64,000 bases of DNA. Origin: Pholiota molesta (lineage: Eukaryota > Basidiomycota > Agaricomycetes > Agaricales > Strophariaceae). Where the stretch lies: the NCBI GenBank assembly GCA_014925825.1, contig JACGCK010000007.1, forward strand, positions 744,001-808,000, given 5' to 3'. The notes below the pieces were generated by a model. It did not search any database. It was given only the letters and a program-made list of their open reading frames with translations, and was not told where the DNA came from. A program made the translations under genes and the position numbers. Positions 47,084 to 59,927 of this stretch are shown in pieces. The stretch's first letter is position 1. The number at the start of each line of letters is the position of its first letter.

Positions 47084-49382
47084 ATGCCTTCCGAATTTAC
47101 CAACCACTTTACGCGATCGCTTGAGCTGGCAAGCTTGCGGCCTGGCTCACCTTCACCATCTCCGACCACTCGGCTCAGCACCCAGAGATATCCAGACCAA
47201 AATGCCCCCCAGCAGACTGATGATACCCTTACATCACGAAGAAAAGAAGAGCTCCATGCACTATTGACCTCGCTGAATCGCGACTCGATTGCCCCGAGGG
47301 AAGTGCAATCACATGTCGATTCTCTCCAAAGGATCCTCGAATCCGATGAAATATCTGCACTGGAGACTGCGAGGGATATTGAAGTGGAGGCACTGAAGCA
47401 TTCTATCACTGGCAAGCTAGCAGTCGCGATTTATTCCGACGCGTTGGACATATATCTCACTCAGGCCGCAGAAGTTGAGGCAGAAGCAGAATGGTGGGGT
47501 GATATCGAACGGTCAAGGACGAGCGTTGGGCTCTATTTTGTTCAAAGTATGTATTTTGTCTTTCTCGTGTCTTTGCTGACTGACACGTTGTAGCACTCCC
47601 ACTACGACTTCTTAACGTCGTGAGGACAATCATCCAACAATTGCGAGTAAACCAGCTCCCACTGAGATTGTCAAGCCTGTCATCATCTTCCATTCGCTCT
47701 GTCTTTGCTTCTCCGGTGCACTTCACTCTTCAACCGGGTCTCCTGACAACTGCATTCTTTCCATATCTAAAACATCAGCAGTCTCTAACTTTGGCTACTC
47801 TCCTACCACCACGAAGTTCAGCAGCTCCACCCTTTACAAATGCCCCTGCTTTTATCTCTAGAATTACCCTATTGCTTCACAGTCTGATGAACTCTGCAAG
47901 CTTTGCATTCAGATTCGCAAACCTCCCTTTCGAGTTAACGAGACAGGAGTGCAAATACAAACGCAAAACCCTTGAACGACTGCGCGACGAACGTGCAGAA
48001 GTCATTGGTGGGCTGGCTCAGCTGCGTACCCCACTCAGCAACCTAGTTCGCGACGGTTTGAAACCAACGATGACCATGCAGTACACATCTATTCTAGACA
48101 GCCTTTCGCATACAATTGCACCCAAATCCGCAGCATCAACGACATCTCCTTCTCCCTTCGTACCCCTTACTGCGCTCTCACAAATGCTGCCGTCGGTGGC
48201 GGAAAACCACAATCGACTGCTTCAAACCCAAAATCTTCTGCGTCCGGCTCTTTGGACTCGGTTGTGGCCCTCGGTGTTGATCTTGCCCCCGGCATCTCTC
48301 TATGTATACACGACCCGTACATCATGGATACCTGCCCTTTTCGATATGGTCCGCGATGCGAGGGAAACTGTGCGTGGGTTTGTGGAGGGCTGGCTCATCG
48401 AGCCACTTCTAGGTGTCATCAGGACTATACGCGCCGGAGGAAAGGGCGAGGTATTGGTACGCGGAGAAGGCGTCGCCGCGGACCTGGAGGTTGGTCTTTT
48501 TTTTCTAACTATCATCTATTATTTTATTTTATTGAATATGCTTATGATTCGATGTTTGTGTATAGAGTCTGGAACGAATGGCAGTTGCACTGGCGCGCGA
48601 TTCGCTGAAGTATACGCCAGACCAATTAGAGACTTTGGCAGCCAAAGTCAGAGTAGGCGACTTGACGCCCGTGATGCAGATCTACGAAGAGGACATCCGC
48701 TCGCCTGTACGATCTGCATTGACCGGAACCCTTCTACGGAATCTGTTCATTCAACTACAGAAGGCGAAAGTGCGTCCATCATATTTCCTCATGCCATATT
48801 ATGTTTGCTTAAATAAATACTCAATACACCTACAGGTGGACATTGACCAAGCGCTCTTCGGAATCGACCGCCTGCTGAAATCCCAAGAGCTTACTTTCGC
48901 CTTTGTTGGCGTAGCCCCTGCGCTGGCTGTTGTGTACGGTGTTGTCGGTGGGTTAGACCGGCTATGGAACATAAGCAAAGGCCGCGGGTCGTGGGGCGGC
49001 AAGAAGAGACGAAGGGCAGTCTGGGAGGGCATGAGGTTCGTTCTCAAAACCTCACCATTGCCTAAACGAAAACTAATCCATGTATAATCACCTTAGGAGG
49101 ATCGAAAGGCTCCTAATCGTCCACCCTGCACCTGCAACACCAGAAGCGCCTTCTGATATATCCGCGCCTATAAAACCACTATCCACCGGCCTTCTTATCC
49201 TTTCTCTAACGCGACTGAGATCATACGCACTTAATTACCTCCCTGCCAATGTGCGGAAGCCATTCCTGCAAGACCTTGGTGATCTCGAAGATACCAACTT
49301 GGATAGGAACGCGAAGCTCAGGATTGTGGACAGGATGTGGCGGTGCTGGGGATCGGGTGGTGAGGGCATCGTGAGGTTTTAA
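47084..49382 (+). CDS. NCA2: NCA2-like mitochondrial protein
   Basis: NCA2 family proteins sit in the mitochondrial outer membrane and in yeast affect expression of the mitochondrially encoded ATP synthase subunits 6 and 8. Start ATG 47084 (MPSEFTNHFTRSLELASL). Blocks: ESDEISALETARDIEVEAL, EAEWWGDIERSRTSVGLYF, after intron 1 LPLRLLNVVRTIIQQLR, then TRLWPSVLILPPASLYVYTT, FVEGWLIEPLLGVIRTI and, after another intron, SLERMAVALARDSLKYTPDQL. TLLRNLFIQLQKAKVDIDQAL with GIDRLLKSQELTFAFVGVAPALAVV follows, and the C-terminal exon runs from RRIERLLIVHP to GSGGEGIVRF at 49382. Five exons, all junctions in phase and no frameshift seen. A 3'-truncated pseudogene copy lies at 37200-38930. It converges on the adenylosuccinate lyase gene. 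Confidence 0.88.
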
Positions 49383-49615
49383 TGTTTTAGCTTGCGGCCG
49401 TTAGGGGAAACAATTGCTTGCAAATGGGATTTAATCAACCAAACCTGAGGCCTGAATGTTGCCTGAATCCTCATTGGATTTTCAAATAGATTCCGATGCA
49501 CAGATTCATACATATATTTATTCAATAAATTCCTCATTACTAGATCACGCTGAGATACTTAGTCCTTTAGCCTTCCTCTCCCGTCCAATTCACCAGTTAT
49601 CTTTCCCAACTCCAA

Positions 49616-51584
49616 TCAGACATTTAATTCAACCTTCTTACTTCCTTTCACAGCCTCCTTGAGTTCCTCAGTCTCCAACGCTGGGACAACCCACTTGGTG
49701 AGGAAGTTGTCCACCTGCTCCGGCGCGCGGCCGATAAAGCTCGCAGGGTTAAGAAGGGCGTCGAGGTCGGGCTTGATAGGGTCGAAGTAAGGGTCGGCGC
49801 GGATACGCTCGATGAGGTCGTTCTCGAGGCCAAGCTGCTTGACTTGGTAGCCTGCTTGGTGGGACAGGACCTATGCAACACCAAAGTGAAATCGAAAGCC
49901 GAAAGGTTAAAAATTAGCGTTGGTGAATCTAAACGGATGATAGAGAGTGTGTGTGTACGCACCCGAATCTTCTCATGCGCCTCCTGCCGGTCACCGCCCT
50001 TCTTCACGATGGCCATGATGACGTTCTCGGTGGCCATGAAAGGCAGCTCCTGCGCAATGCGGCGCGCGATGACCTTGGGGTATACGACGAGGCCCTCCGA
50101 GATGTTTTGTAACGTCGAGAGGACGATGTCGGCGGTGAGGAAGGCTTCAGGGAGCGTGATACGGCGATTGGCACTTTAAAGAAAACAGAGAAAGGAAAGA
50201 AAGATGACGTTGAATATACGAGCGGGCAGAACGAGAAACGGTATACCTGTCGTCGAGAGTGCGCTCGAACCACTGCACGCTGCTCGTCATGAGCGCGTTT
50301 TGGTGGAGGACCATGAGATGCCTCGAGAGACTGCACACGCGCTCGGAGCGCATGGGGTTGCGCTTGTACGCCATAGCTGAGGACCCAATCTGCGTTGACT
50401 CGAAGGGCTCCTCAATTTCCTGTATGTCCTCGCGGTCAGCTATCTTGGATGCAAAGTCATCGAAAAATACGGACCTTGAGGTTTGCAAGAAGACGGATGT
50501 CGGTTGCGATTTTGTGGGCAGTAGCGCCGAGAGATGCGAGAGGAGCAAGGACATCGGCGTCAATCTTGCGCGAGTACGTCTGGGAGGTCACTGGGTAAGC
50601 GTATTCGAAGCCCGAGAGCTTGGTGACAAGCTCATCGAGTTGTTCAACCTAAAATCATTCAATAACGGCCGAAAGAAAGAGAGATGGGGAAAGTAGCCCA
50701 CTTTTTCATGATCTCCATCGAACAAAGTGAAGAAACTCGCTTGAGTTCCAGTCGTGCCCTTCACACCCCGGAAGCCGAGGTCGTCGCGTACGCGCTGAAA
50801 ATTCCTGAGATCCCAAAGGAGCTCCTGGATCCAAAGGGTCGCCCTCTTCCCAACAGTCGTCAGCTGCGCAGGCTGGAAGTGGGTGAAGCCGAGCGTGGGG
50901 AGGTCGCGGTACTGCGCCGCAAATGCAGACAGACGCGAGATGAGGACACCGAGGGAGCGAATGAGGTAGCCCAGTCCCTGGCGGAGGAAGATGAGATCTG
51001 CGTTGCTAGTGGTCGCGTTTCAGGTTTTGTCGAAGAGGGTGTGCGGGGAGAGGTTTTAATACACTCACTCAGTGACATAGCAGGACGTCGCGCCGAGATG
51101 GATGATGCCCGCAGCAGCGGGTGCGACAACGCCAAAGGTGTGCACGTGTGCCATGACGTCGTGCCTGCGCTTCTTCTCCTCGACGGCGGCTATGTCGAAC
51201 TGTTCTGGCGTAAGATCCTGGTCGTGGATTGCATCATTAGTGACATTAAAAGTGAGAGTGACGTCTCTGAGGACTCACCAAGTTTGCCTGCATCTGAGCA
51301 ATCGCTTCGTCTGAGATGGGAAGTCCTAGCTGTTTCTCCGCGATAGCAAGGTTGAGCCACAACTTGCGCCAGGTCGAGAACCGGTTCTATGAGGCGAAAA
51401 TGTGATGAGATACTAGCGCGCCCTTTACAAAAAGAGGACGCACGGCAGGAGAAAAGAGATACGCCATCTCCTTGCTCGCATATCGACTGAGGAAATCAAG
51501 AGTGCGAATCAGATACTATCTGGACAAAGATAAGAAGTTATCAAACCTGGAAAGTGGTGTCTGATATGTCTCGAAAGCCTCCAT
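49616..51584 (-). CDS. ADE13: Adenylosuccinate lyase
   Basis: Cleaves SAICAR and adenylosuccinate to release fumarate in purine synthesis; a cytosolic tetramer. The minus-strand start at 51584 gives [12 protein letters not shown], joined over a 5' intron to [17 protein letters not shown]. Then [57 protein letters not shown] (general-acid His region), [32 protein letters not shown] and [12 protein letters not shown]. The fumarase/lyase signature [15 protein letters not shown] lies at about 50390-50345. C-terminal parts: [37 protein letters not shown] and [20 protein letters not shown], stop at 49616-49618. About seven exons. No disruption seen. Expected length about 480 residues, normal for the family. 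Confidence 0.93.
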
Positions 51585-52302
51585 TGTTGTCGCGAAATTC
51601 GAACTGTATCACAGTTGGTTCGTAATACAGGGCTGCACCCGAGAGAAATTTGTTAGATTGTCTTCAATCGACGGCTAAAAGTGAACTCACATCTGAGCAA
51701 CCAAATCCGTTGGGACTCGCGGCGGAATGCGGGGAAGAATGAAGGAGGAGGTGGATTTTTTGGACTGATTAATCTAATCAGCTCGCGTCGAGGCCAGCCC
51801 CCAGCCACTCCGCTTCCATTTCCGTTCGGCACGTCGGCCAACCTTCGACTGCGACGCGTTCAACCAGCGTTTGGCAACAAGCGCCCAAGTCGCAGTACGG
51901 AATATTTTTCAATTAATCCTTAATAGTTTTCCTACAGAATAATTGTAAATGCATGTCGTCATCAGCACCCTTTTTGTCTTCGCCGTATGCAGCTCTCAAT
52001 CTGCTTCATTCATAAATTTCATAGTCAACGCGCGATTAAGGCGCAACACAGATGATAATTGGATACAACAACGCAAAAGACAGAGCGTAGAAAAAAATGT
52101 GAGAATAACTAGAACGATATCATAGTACACTAATACAGAAGACAAAACATAGTAACGAGAGGAAATTTCGACTTACCTTCCGGAACGACATTATGAAGAC
52201 ATCCAGTGCCGACATTCGCCTTCCTCCTCCATCTACATATATCATCTAGCATCTCTCCCTGCGCCTAGATCTATATAGATAAATGACCCGGTCACGGACC
52301 GA
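51585..52302. other. Intergenic region upstream of adenylosuccinate lyase
   Basis: Promoter and leader of the lyase (right to left) and the 3' flank of the next minus-strand gene. No gene or clear motif seen. Confidence 0.4.
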
Positions 52303-53191
52303 TCATGAGAAAGACCCATGAATAAGTGCGTCCCATGCGCTCTTCGACTGCAGCGTCTGCAAGAACTTGGAGCGCGGCGTCGATCGCCCGCTGTCAGGCC
52401 CTGTCCCAGCGTTTGCACTGTCACTCCTCTCGTCGTGCCTGTGCTCCACCGCGCTCTCCGACGCAGTATGCGGACCATCCTTGTGTGGGTGCAACGGCGA
52501 GATAGGCGGCCGTACGGGCTTTGCCCCCGCGTCATGCGGGGTGCTGGCGTAGCAAGCCGTCCCGACAGCGGGAGGAAGAGGTTCGATATCAGGTGGGACA
52601 GGCGGCGCCCCCGTTGCCGAGTTCGATGTGGATATGGCGCCAGGCCGTGGCGAAGGATGAGCAGACGCTTGTGCGCTGCTCGAGGGGGAGGGTGTTGTCG
52701 TAGAGACCTATAAACCAGCTCCCGGTAAGTGTTCCTTCTCCACGCATGCCAGTCGCAAGCGATAACTCCTCACCGAACGACTTGGGCCTAATCTTGACGG
52801 CTGATGTCCATGCGAATGTGCATGATACCCATAGTGAGGATGTAGATGCACTCCTTCAGAGGAATTAGGTCCATGCGCTAGCGGGTAATTTCCATATCCA
52901 TATCCATATCCCACAGGTGGAGTGCCCGCAGGAGTGTGTGTGCCCGACGGGCCGTATTGTGTAGAACCGAATGGGTAGGCAGGACTCGCGGTGCCCGACG
53001 ACGGCCGCGAGGCAGGGTTGGTGGAAGGAGGCCGTTTCTCAATGCATATTCAGCGCCATTGGGTTGGGGGCCACATTAAGAGGTCGAAAGGAGGGCAAGC
53101 GACTTACGGGAGTGAGGATGCTTCCTAGTGCCAGGCGGAGGGCTTCACGGTGTGCTAGCTGTTGCTGCTGTTGTGCTTGTTGCTTGGCCAT
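52303..53191 (-). CDS. Low-complexity Gln/Pro/Gly/His-rich protein, unknown function
   Basis: I do not recognise a function. Exon 1 starts at Met 53191 with MAKQQAQQQQQLAHREALR and LALGSILTP, followed by a GTAAGT donor. Exon 2 encodes a Ser/Pro-rich part and a repeat-like Gly/Tyr run (VGYGYGYGNYPLAHG), then a His-rich run (HLHPHYGYHAHSHGHQP). Exon 3 begins VSTTTPSPSSSAQASAHPSP and ends SKFLQTLQSKSAWDALIHGS with FS and TGA at 52303-52305. All three exons join in frame with no disruption. Only the two ends look ordered: the helical LAHREALRLALG at the front and the SKFLQTLQSKSAWDALIHG helix at the back. That suggests a disordered linker or regulator between two short binding motifs. The coding region may extend upstream, because the frame stays open for about 22 codons before the Met. 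Confidence 0.65.
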
Positions 53192-54440
53192 CGTCGCCCG
53201 AGGATCGACGGCATCATGCTGCTCGGAATGACGGCGCTCGACTTGGGTTGGCTGTCAGACGAAGAACGCATCAGTATTCGCGATCAAACTCAAGTACCGC
53301 TCATGTATGGCACACGTTCACGCCAAGCCCGAACCTATGAAGCTCTCTGCGGAATACGCTGGCACTTCACAACGCCTGAAGAAGTCGGTTCGAACCTGGC
53401 TCGTGTGAGACGTGCCCTGTGTACGGTAGGGCGAGCTTTGGATCTGAGAACGACAATGGGCTAGATCGCCATGATCTAGAGCCTCGAGCTGCCTCCCTGG
53501 GATTGGGTGGCTACGGAGAGATATGGAATTTGAAAGACTTGCCATTTGAAGCTGCTTCAACCGTTATTCTTCCCAATATGTTTAAGGAGGATTTCAGGGC
53601 TGTACGCCAGGTGTATGGTGTGTGCAATGGGATAAATAGAGCAAAGAGAGCGATCTATAATGAGACCCTGACCGGCGAACGATAGGGGAAGAGTGGGCTC
53701 CTTTGAAAGTGCTGAGATCCAGGCGTGCCAGCAACGAGGACAAACGGGTGTGAGGCAGTCTGATTAAGTCGACAGTTGTTGTACCTTCTTGTTGACTGGC
53801 TACATATGTAGCAGAATGTTGTCAGTCAACACCACCGTGCCGCAGCCCCTGTGCCGCTTTAATTGCTGTCCACAATTCATGACAAATACCCCGCATTTTC
53901 GCTAATTGAGGAAAGAGATAAGATGGATTAGACCTTCCCCGCGTCTTGGCGCCTTATCGCATTCCCATTGGTTTCCGCGACACCCACGGCCAATGCTATA
54001 CCCAAGCTATACCCTCCTGGCTGCATGCGGTCCAGAAGGGTATAAATAAAACTTTGTATTTTATTCTTATCCAGGGAAATATCCCACTTTTGCATGTGGT
54101 GTTGTCCCAAAGGACCGAGTTTTCATCTGCCTGCCGCAGCCTATCAAAGCCAGATCGTGCCCAAGCTTGCCCGAAGCTCGCTCGAAGCTCATACATACTT
54201 GATATAGATACATTAATAATGAGTTGCAAACGTGCTTGGAAGTTGCAGAATCTCGTTCCAAAAATATGTGATGAAGGTATTAATATATTCATTTGTCGGT
54301 GTGTTATCGGGATGCTAACTAACAGGATTGGTCCGTATGTCGTCAGACTCGGAGGGGTCAACAAGTGGCCGATCTCCAACGAGCCTCCAACGAAATGCGA
54401 ATAATGACATCATCCTCCGTTCCGCCCCTTCTAGTCTCCA
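53192..54440. other. Intergenic region of about 1.25 kb
   Basis: May contain the 5' exon or leader of the minus-strand gene at 52303-53191 and the promoter of the plus-strand gene at 54441. Short ORFs at 53222-53685 and 53946-54404 show no recognisable protein character. Confidence 0.4.
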
Positions 54441-54838
54441 ATGAACATTTTAAGAGTGGGTCTCAGACAGTTACACAGCTTACAATCTCACCGCATCTAT
54501 CGTTCACGACCTAAAATCATACCAAACTATCCTGTCCGTCATGCCCGTGTCAACTACTCCGACGAAGTCTTCAAGAAGACAGAACAGGTCGTGGGGAAAC
54601 CTGGGCTCAAGGAACCAAGCGACAACGAGGAGGAAGTGAGACATGAACCAATAGATGTATGTTCTCTTCCAATTCGAGCACGATGCGTTGTCGATTTCTG
54701 ACCCATATTGTTTAGAATACCGGAGGGGGGATTTTTGCGACTGTCAACGTTCCGGAACCGCGATGGACTGTGGAACCGCCCAAGCAGCACAAGGACAAGC
54801 TGCCGAGCCTCCAGTCGATGCACAGGATGAGGCGGTAG
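54441..54838 (+). CDS. Small probable mitochondrial protein, unknown
   Basis: Two exons (54441-54656 and 54716-54838) total 339 nt, giving 112 residues. The N-terminus MNILRVGLRQLHSLQSHRIY is rich in Arg/Leu/Ser and lacks acids, as in a mitochondrial targeting peptide. The central part reads EQVVGKPGLKEPSDNEEEV and the second exon NTGGGIFATVNVPEPRW, then a basic end SLQSMHRMRR. The intron is 59 bp with a GTATGT donor and keeps frame. Probably a real small gene: the intron removal restores a continuous frame and the amino-acid mix is natural. Family not recognised. Confidence 0.55.
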
Positions 54839-56723
54839 GGCGCCCGAACAAGGAGGAGAATTTAGCAGAGATCGTACAGGACGACTCCGTGTACAGCAGT
54901 TGAATGATGCTGCCCGATGCGCATCCTGAGTGGGTCGACTGACTAGGTGACATAATGACCAAAGGAAATTCATTTGTACGTCCTGGGATATAGAAATGTT
55001 GGATGATCTTGACATTCGCTTCGTGATTAACGATTTTCTATGGTATATTATTTAGTGAGTACATTTCGTTCAAGAGCCTTGTCTTAATGAGCCACCGCCG
55101 TCAGCAGATAGTAAGTCGTTCGCCCGGGGGAACAGTTAAGATGGTTCATATTTACGCGTACGCGCGCTTGGTCTTTGACTGGCGTTAACTCTGGCGCGGC
55201 CTACTAATTGCGTTTAGTTTTGTCTCTCCTCTTCAAGCTGAATCTCTCGTCAACAAGCTTTCTGCCCTTGTTTCCAATCCCCTCTGCGTTTGCATTTAGG
55301 ATCTGCGGTCCGAAAGCCGGCCGACCGACTATCGTACTCATTAGCGGAGAGCGCACTGTTTCGCGTCTACTCCAAGACGGCGATCATTCCATCATGGGCG
55401 ACATTCGTTCCCTCATCCAGATATAAGTCAGCGCAATTCTAGTATGCACGCTTATGACTGCACGCGACTAGGTTTGTGATTTTCAAGAAGCGTTTTTACA
55501 GAACGCTTATAAAAAAAACTCAGTATTTACAAGTAGGTTCATTATAACTTGTCATAATAATTACAAAATTACCAGTACTTCTTAGTAGAATATTATAATT
55601 GTCGTTGAGCGTTTGATAAATGATTCCTCTGAGCATCTCAACTAAATATAGATCACCAGGGTACCCATGCATCTTGCTATTAATAGTGTCCACTGAATAT
55701 GTTTTTCCTCAGTTTTTCCTCAAATTATAGAGAACCTGAAACCTACAACAATATTGATAATGTGAAGGATTGTTATCTATACGAACTGCCCGCATAACCA
55801 GATCTGAAGGGATAAGGTCGCCTCCAAGTTTAGACGATGTTTGTACTCAGATAAAAGACTAGAACTCTGAACATCGGGCCCTTGTAATTGCGGTTGGCAG
55901 CGTGATACCGGACACAAATGGCAACTTGTTGAGTTGTCAATTTATTATCAGGACATATAGTAGTACTAGTAATAGTCTGTAATAGTCCTTTTACTTAGCT
56001 TGAGGCTGAAGGCTGAAGCTTGAAGTGGAATATATTTCAAAAGAAATTCCTTCAGTAATTTTGTGCTAATAGATACTAGAATACGCAAAGTACTGCGCCA
56101 GGCATCTCCGGCGTCAACCGGTTGATCAGGGTCTTTCCCGGAGGTTTTCTGGCTTTTTCTGGTTGCGTCAGGGACCGCCGATCATTCGCTCATCACGGTA
56201 GTTTTATTTAATTTTAAATTCGAGGTGTTATCACTCAGGCATCGTATGACTGACCTTGGACTGACCTGAGGATTTTTGAAGAGTGAGAGCCTTTAACGTA
56301 TTAACGACTTCGAGAAATTTAAACGTAGTGAGTGCGAAATGTAATTCATATCCTTCTGGGTTGATCCTACCAGTCCTACACTTGACGTACACGAAGGAAG
56401 GAACCCCATATGATTACATATTATGTCATCCAACGACACGCATAAATTATTTGAAGACCCCTGTCTTTGGATATAGCGTTCGATTGGAAGCTGGAGAACC
56501 TTGTTGGCAAATTGCTGGCAGCTTGAGACGCTGATCGGCAACCACCAAAGCTTCCACCAACCAACTTTCCCCCCTACCTTGTTCAACTTCGTCTCTTTGC
56601 CCTCTATTATTCCGACTCTCCGTCATCATATCCTCTACTCCAAACTCAACTGTCTTTACGAAGCCCTTTCTTTTCGCGTTTTTATCTATATATTTCGGAC
56701 CAGCCTCTTGACACTCTCCTCGA
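54839..56723. other. AT-rich intergenic region of about 1.9 kb
   Basis: No gene seen. It includes a small hairpin, AAGCGTT/AACGCTT, at 55488-55508 followed by an A run, and a pyrimidine-rich leader just before the KRE6-like start (56560-56720). Confidence 0.45.
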
Positions 56724-59638
56724 ATGAGTGGCAGTCTTCAAAGCTCTCCTTCCGCCACAAGCCTACTGTTTCGTGAAGATGTTGAATCCCGCGCAAGTGG
56801 ATCAACTTCCCAAGGAAAAGCTCAGGTAGGCGTCCCAATTCAAGATGTGCTCTATGGTTGACACGTATAAAATGAGCAGAATCTGCAGCTATCAAGGTGT
56901 GTCGGTGTCCAAACACTCTCTTCAAGAACGTGTCTGATTCATATCCAGTATGCGTTGTCTCCCTCCCCCCTATCATGGGGAATGCCTGTAGACATCAACA
57001 CGCGAGAACCCGATGACAACCTACACACACCAGACCCCATACGCGATAGAAAGGTGGACAAAGGTGGAAGTATATTTACCGCTCGTGGAGTTGCGAACCT
57101 TGGGTGTCTTTTTATTATCACTGCAGGGTGCGCTATGCTATTGTAAGTCATCCTCTTCCTTGTTACCTTCGATTCCTGACAAGCCATGGTTCCGATAGCG
57201 CCGGTGGGTTGATATCCCTATCTCTTGCCTGGAATGAGCATTCATTGACCAGGCTCTGATATAGGATACCCTATTCTTTCCCACTTCATGAAGAAGCCTC
57301 AAACAACGCAAGGCGGCTTTAATTGGGAGGAACAAATGCTTCTGGACAGGTGCCCGATTTTGCGACGAATTTCCAACTCATAGATCACGACACACCGGCG
57401 TCTGCATATTCGAGAGGTGCATATACCCCAGGCTCAAATACAGAATATGTTTTAGTCTTTTCCGATGAATTTAACAGGACGGCCGTTCATTTTACCCTGG
57501 CGATGATCCATTCTGGGAGGCTGTCAATCTGCATTATTGGGGGACCGTACGTTCATTTGTGATTCGTTTACCAATCCTATTCTTACTGATCACCCTTCCT
57601 TATTACAGAACGATCTAGAGTGGTATGATCCTGGGCAGCGTATGAATTTAAATTTGCCGTGTTTCTGTTCGGATATCTAATACTAATCTTCAGCGACTAC
57701 CCAAGGCGGCGCACTTCGGCTCACAATCGCAGAAGCTGATCCTATAAATAACCATAACATGAGCTATACGTCTGGCATGGTAAGCCCGTACCGCGATAAA
57801 TCAATATGGAGCCTGCAGTCTGACTTTCAGTGATATAATTAGGTTCAAACTTGGTATGCGTTATCCCAAATTCAGGACTCTGCCGCTTATCAAATTTATG
57901 CAGGAATAAATTCTGCTTTACCGGTGGTATCGTTGAGGGTACACACTTAGCTTTCTGTTTACCCCTCCTGAGACAATTTCACCAACGATAATGATTCTTC
58001 CTTAGCATCTGTTACTCTCCCTGGCTCAAACACAGTTAGGCATGTTATAATTTACGTGCGTTTGAGATCATCATTGTACTAACGTTTTCCCCAAATCTAG
58101 CGGCTTATGGCCTGCTGTGTAAGTTTTCAGGCTACAGCTAATACAAATGTGCTGACATATTTGTTCAGATGGGCGATGGGAAATTTAGGTCTGTCAGCAC
58201 CATGTCGACGTTGTGTTTTATTATCTCACTCGTAATATGACAGGTCGCGCTGGGTTGGTGGCTCACTTGACGGCCTTGTATGTAAACATATTCATACCCC
58301 ATTTCTGTCTTTCATCAACATTATTTGATAGTGGCCTTACTCCTACGACAATTGCGACGTTGGACGCTTCCGAATCAAACGTACCCAGGTACTGCGACGC
58401 CAATAGCTGCGGTTCAAATGGAGATCCTCACATGACGGTGTCCTGGTGAGTCAAAGATAACCTTCTGGTCGAACAGGCGTCTAATCATTACGTGCCTCGT
58501 AGTCCTTTCTTCCTGGACAGCGGTTATGTATGTCTTGTGCCACTCGTACGCCGTTTTGTTTGAATTGAAACTTCCTCCATAGCTGCCTGTACTTGTACGG
58601 GAGAATCACATCCAGGACCTGTTCACAAAGATGGCACCTATGTGGGTCGATCGGCGCCTGAGATTGATGTCTTTGAGGCCCTCGTTGGTGCGGAAGGCGG
58701 AGAGGTAATAGCTCTAATCGATCGGTTTATCAACCCAGAAGCTCATAATATCACGCTAGGTTTCGTTATCCGCTCAGTGGGCACCGTACAATGTTAGTAA
58801 GTTGATTTTGGAGAATTATTTGCCACTTAATCCTGTACTCTAGGCCGCCTATACATGGAAGAATAATACAGCGAATTTGATAATTATAATTCCACAAAAA
58901 CAAATTGAATCCATACGTTGGAGGTATGTGGATATGCCTCTTGGCAAAACTATACACTAACTAATTTTCTTTCTGCCGTAGGTGTATACCAGCAGACAAC
59001 CAGTGGCCTTTCTCTTACAAACCCTGATTGCTACGAGCTTGCTGCTAAATGCTTCACCGTCTACGGCTTTGAATACAAACCCGGGTAAGCCTTATTTTCC
59101 AATTCAAAAGGCCATTCTGATCTATATTTATCACTGTAGCTTCGATGACGGTTACATCACTTGGATCAACGATGGAACAGCAGCTTGGACTTTAAACGGG
59201 AATGGAATGGGTGCAGATACACTGACGGAGATTGGTGCCCGCCAAGTACCTGGGGAACCGATGGCAAGTCGATCGCCCCATAACGAGGCTGGACGCTATT
59301 GACGCCATTTTCAATTTCAGTACCTCATCGCCAACCTTGGGTTCTCCCAGAACTTTGCTGCCATCGATCTCACAAAACTGACCTTCCCTGCCACGATGAG
59401 TATCGATTACATTCGGATTTACCAGCCCAAGGACTCTATCAACATTGGATGTGATCCACCAGCTTACCCAACTGCGCAATACATCGAAACGTTGGTTCGC
59501 TCTACCTCCCTGCATTCCTCCAAGCTTACGTCTATTTTTAGGTATGGGGCAGTTTACACCAACCCAAATTTAACGACATGGGAGCAAGCCGGGCAAAGTT
59601 GGCCAAAAAACCGCCTCGCGAATGGGGGCACATGCTGA
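56724..59638 (+). CDS. KRE6/SKN1-type beta-1,6-glucan synthesis-associated protein
   Basis: A type II membrane protein with a GH16-like lumenal domain needed for beta-1,6-glucan of the cell wall, acting along the secretory pathway. Start ATG 56724 ([15 protein letters not shown]). Blocks: [35 protein letters not shown], the transmembrane segment [21 protein letters not shown]-following [77 protein letters not shown] and [20 protein letters not shown]. The catalytic-type motif is EIDVFEA (about 58660-58680). Then [36 protein letters not shown] and the end ANGGTC at 59638. More than ten introns. A base seems to be lost at about 57482 (ACGGCC where ACGGGCC keeps the frame), and the second exon joins one base short. 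Confidence 0.85.
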
Positions 59639-59861
59639 AACCGATGATCTTCTTTACCACTTCGTGGCCCTATGTAGGCCTTCTTGTCCCAAATACCTAC
59701 AGCGCGCAGGTAACTGTCAACTAGTTCCTGCGATAATTCCTTTCTGTCCACTAGCCCTAATTGACACACTACATTCACTTCCGTTATTCTATACATTTTT
59801 GTGATGTCTATATTTATAGATTGTTCTAACATTCATCGATCAATACATCTGCATCGCCCCG

Positions 59862-59917
59862 TTCACGAATAGCGGAAGTAGAAAGCCGCTTCACGAATAG
59901 CGGAAGTATAAAGCCGC
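59862..59917 (+). repeat. 28-bp direct repeat, two units
   Basis: Units at 59862-59889 and 59890-59917 differ at one base (TAGAAAG versus TATAAAG). Each unit carries GCGG and CCGC arms about 10 nt apart. The repeat lies immediately upstream of a TATA box. Confidence 0.9.
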
Positions 59918-59927
59918 TTTGGTTAGG

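Larger units (their letters stand above)
38930..48930 (+). repeat. Right copy of the large tandem segmental duplication
   Basis: Same gene order and orientation as 31965-38930, with two extra pieces: the P450 gene (about 40085-42795) and a MITE-like element (45446-45606). The F-box homology starts without its first exon part, and NCA2 runs past the duplication limit to its natural end. Confidence 0.9.

Noticed and set aside
50684..51346. 220-codon plus-strand ORF
   Set aside because: Antisense to the core exons of adenylosuccinate lyase, which is clearly coded on the minus strand.
53300..53415. Possible tRNA around CGGTTCGAACC
   Set aside because: A weak T-arm can be drawn with two wobble pairs, and a partial acceptor match (CACACG) lies about 85 bases upstream, but no A-box or anticodon arm fits between them.
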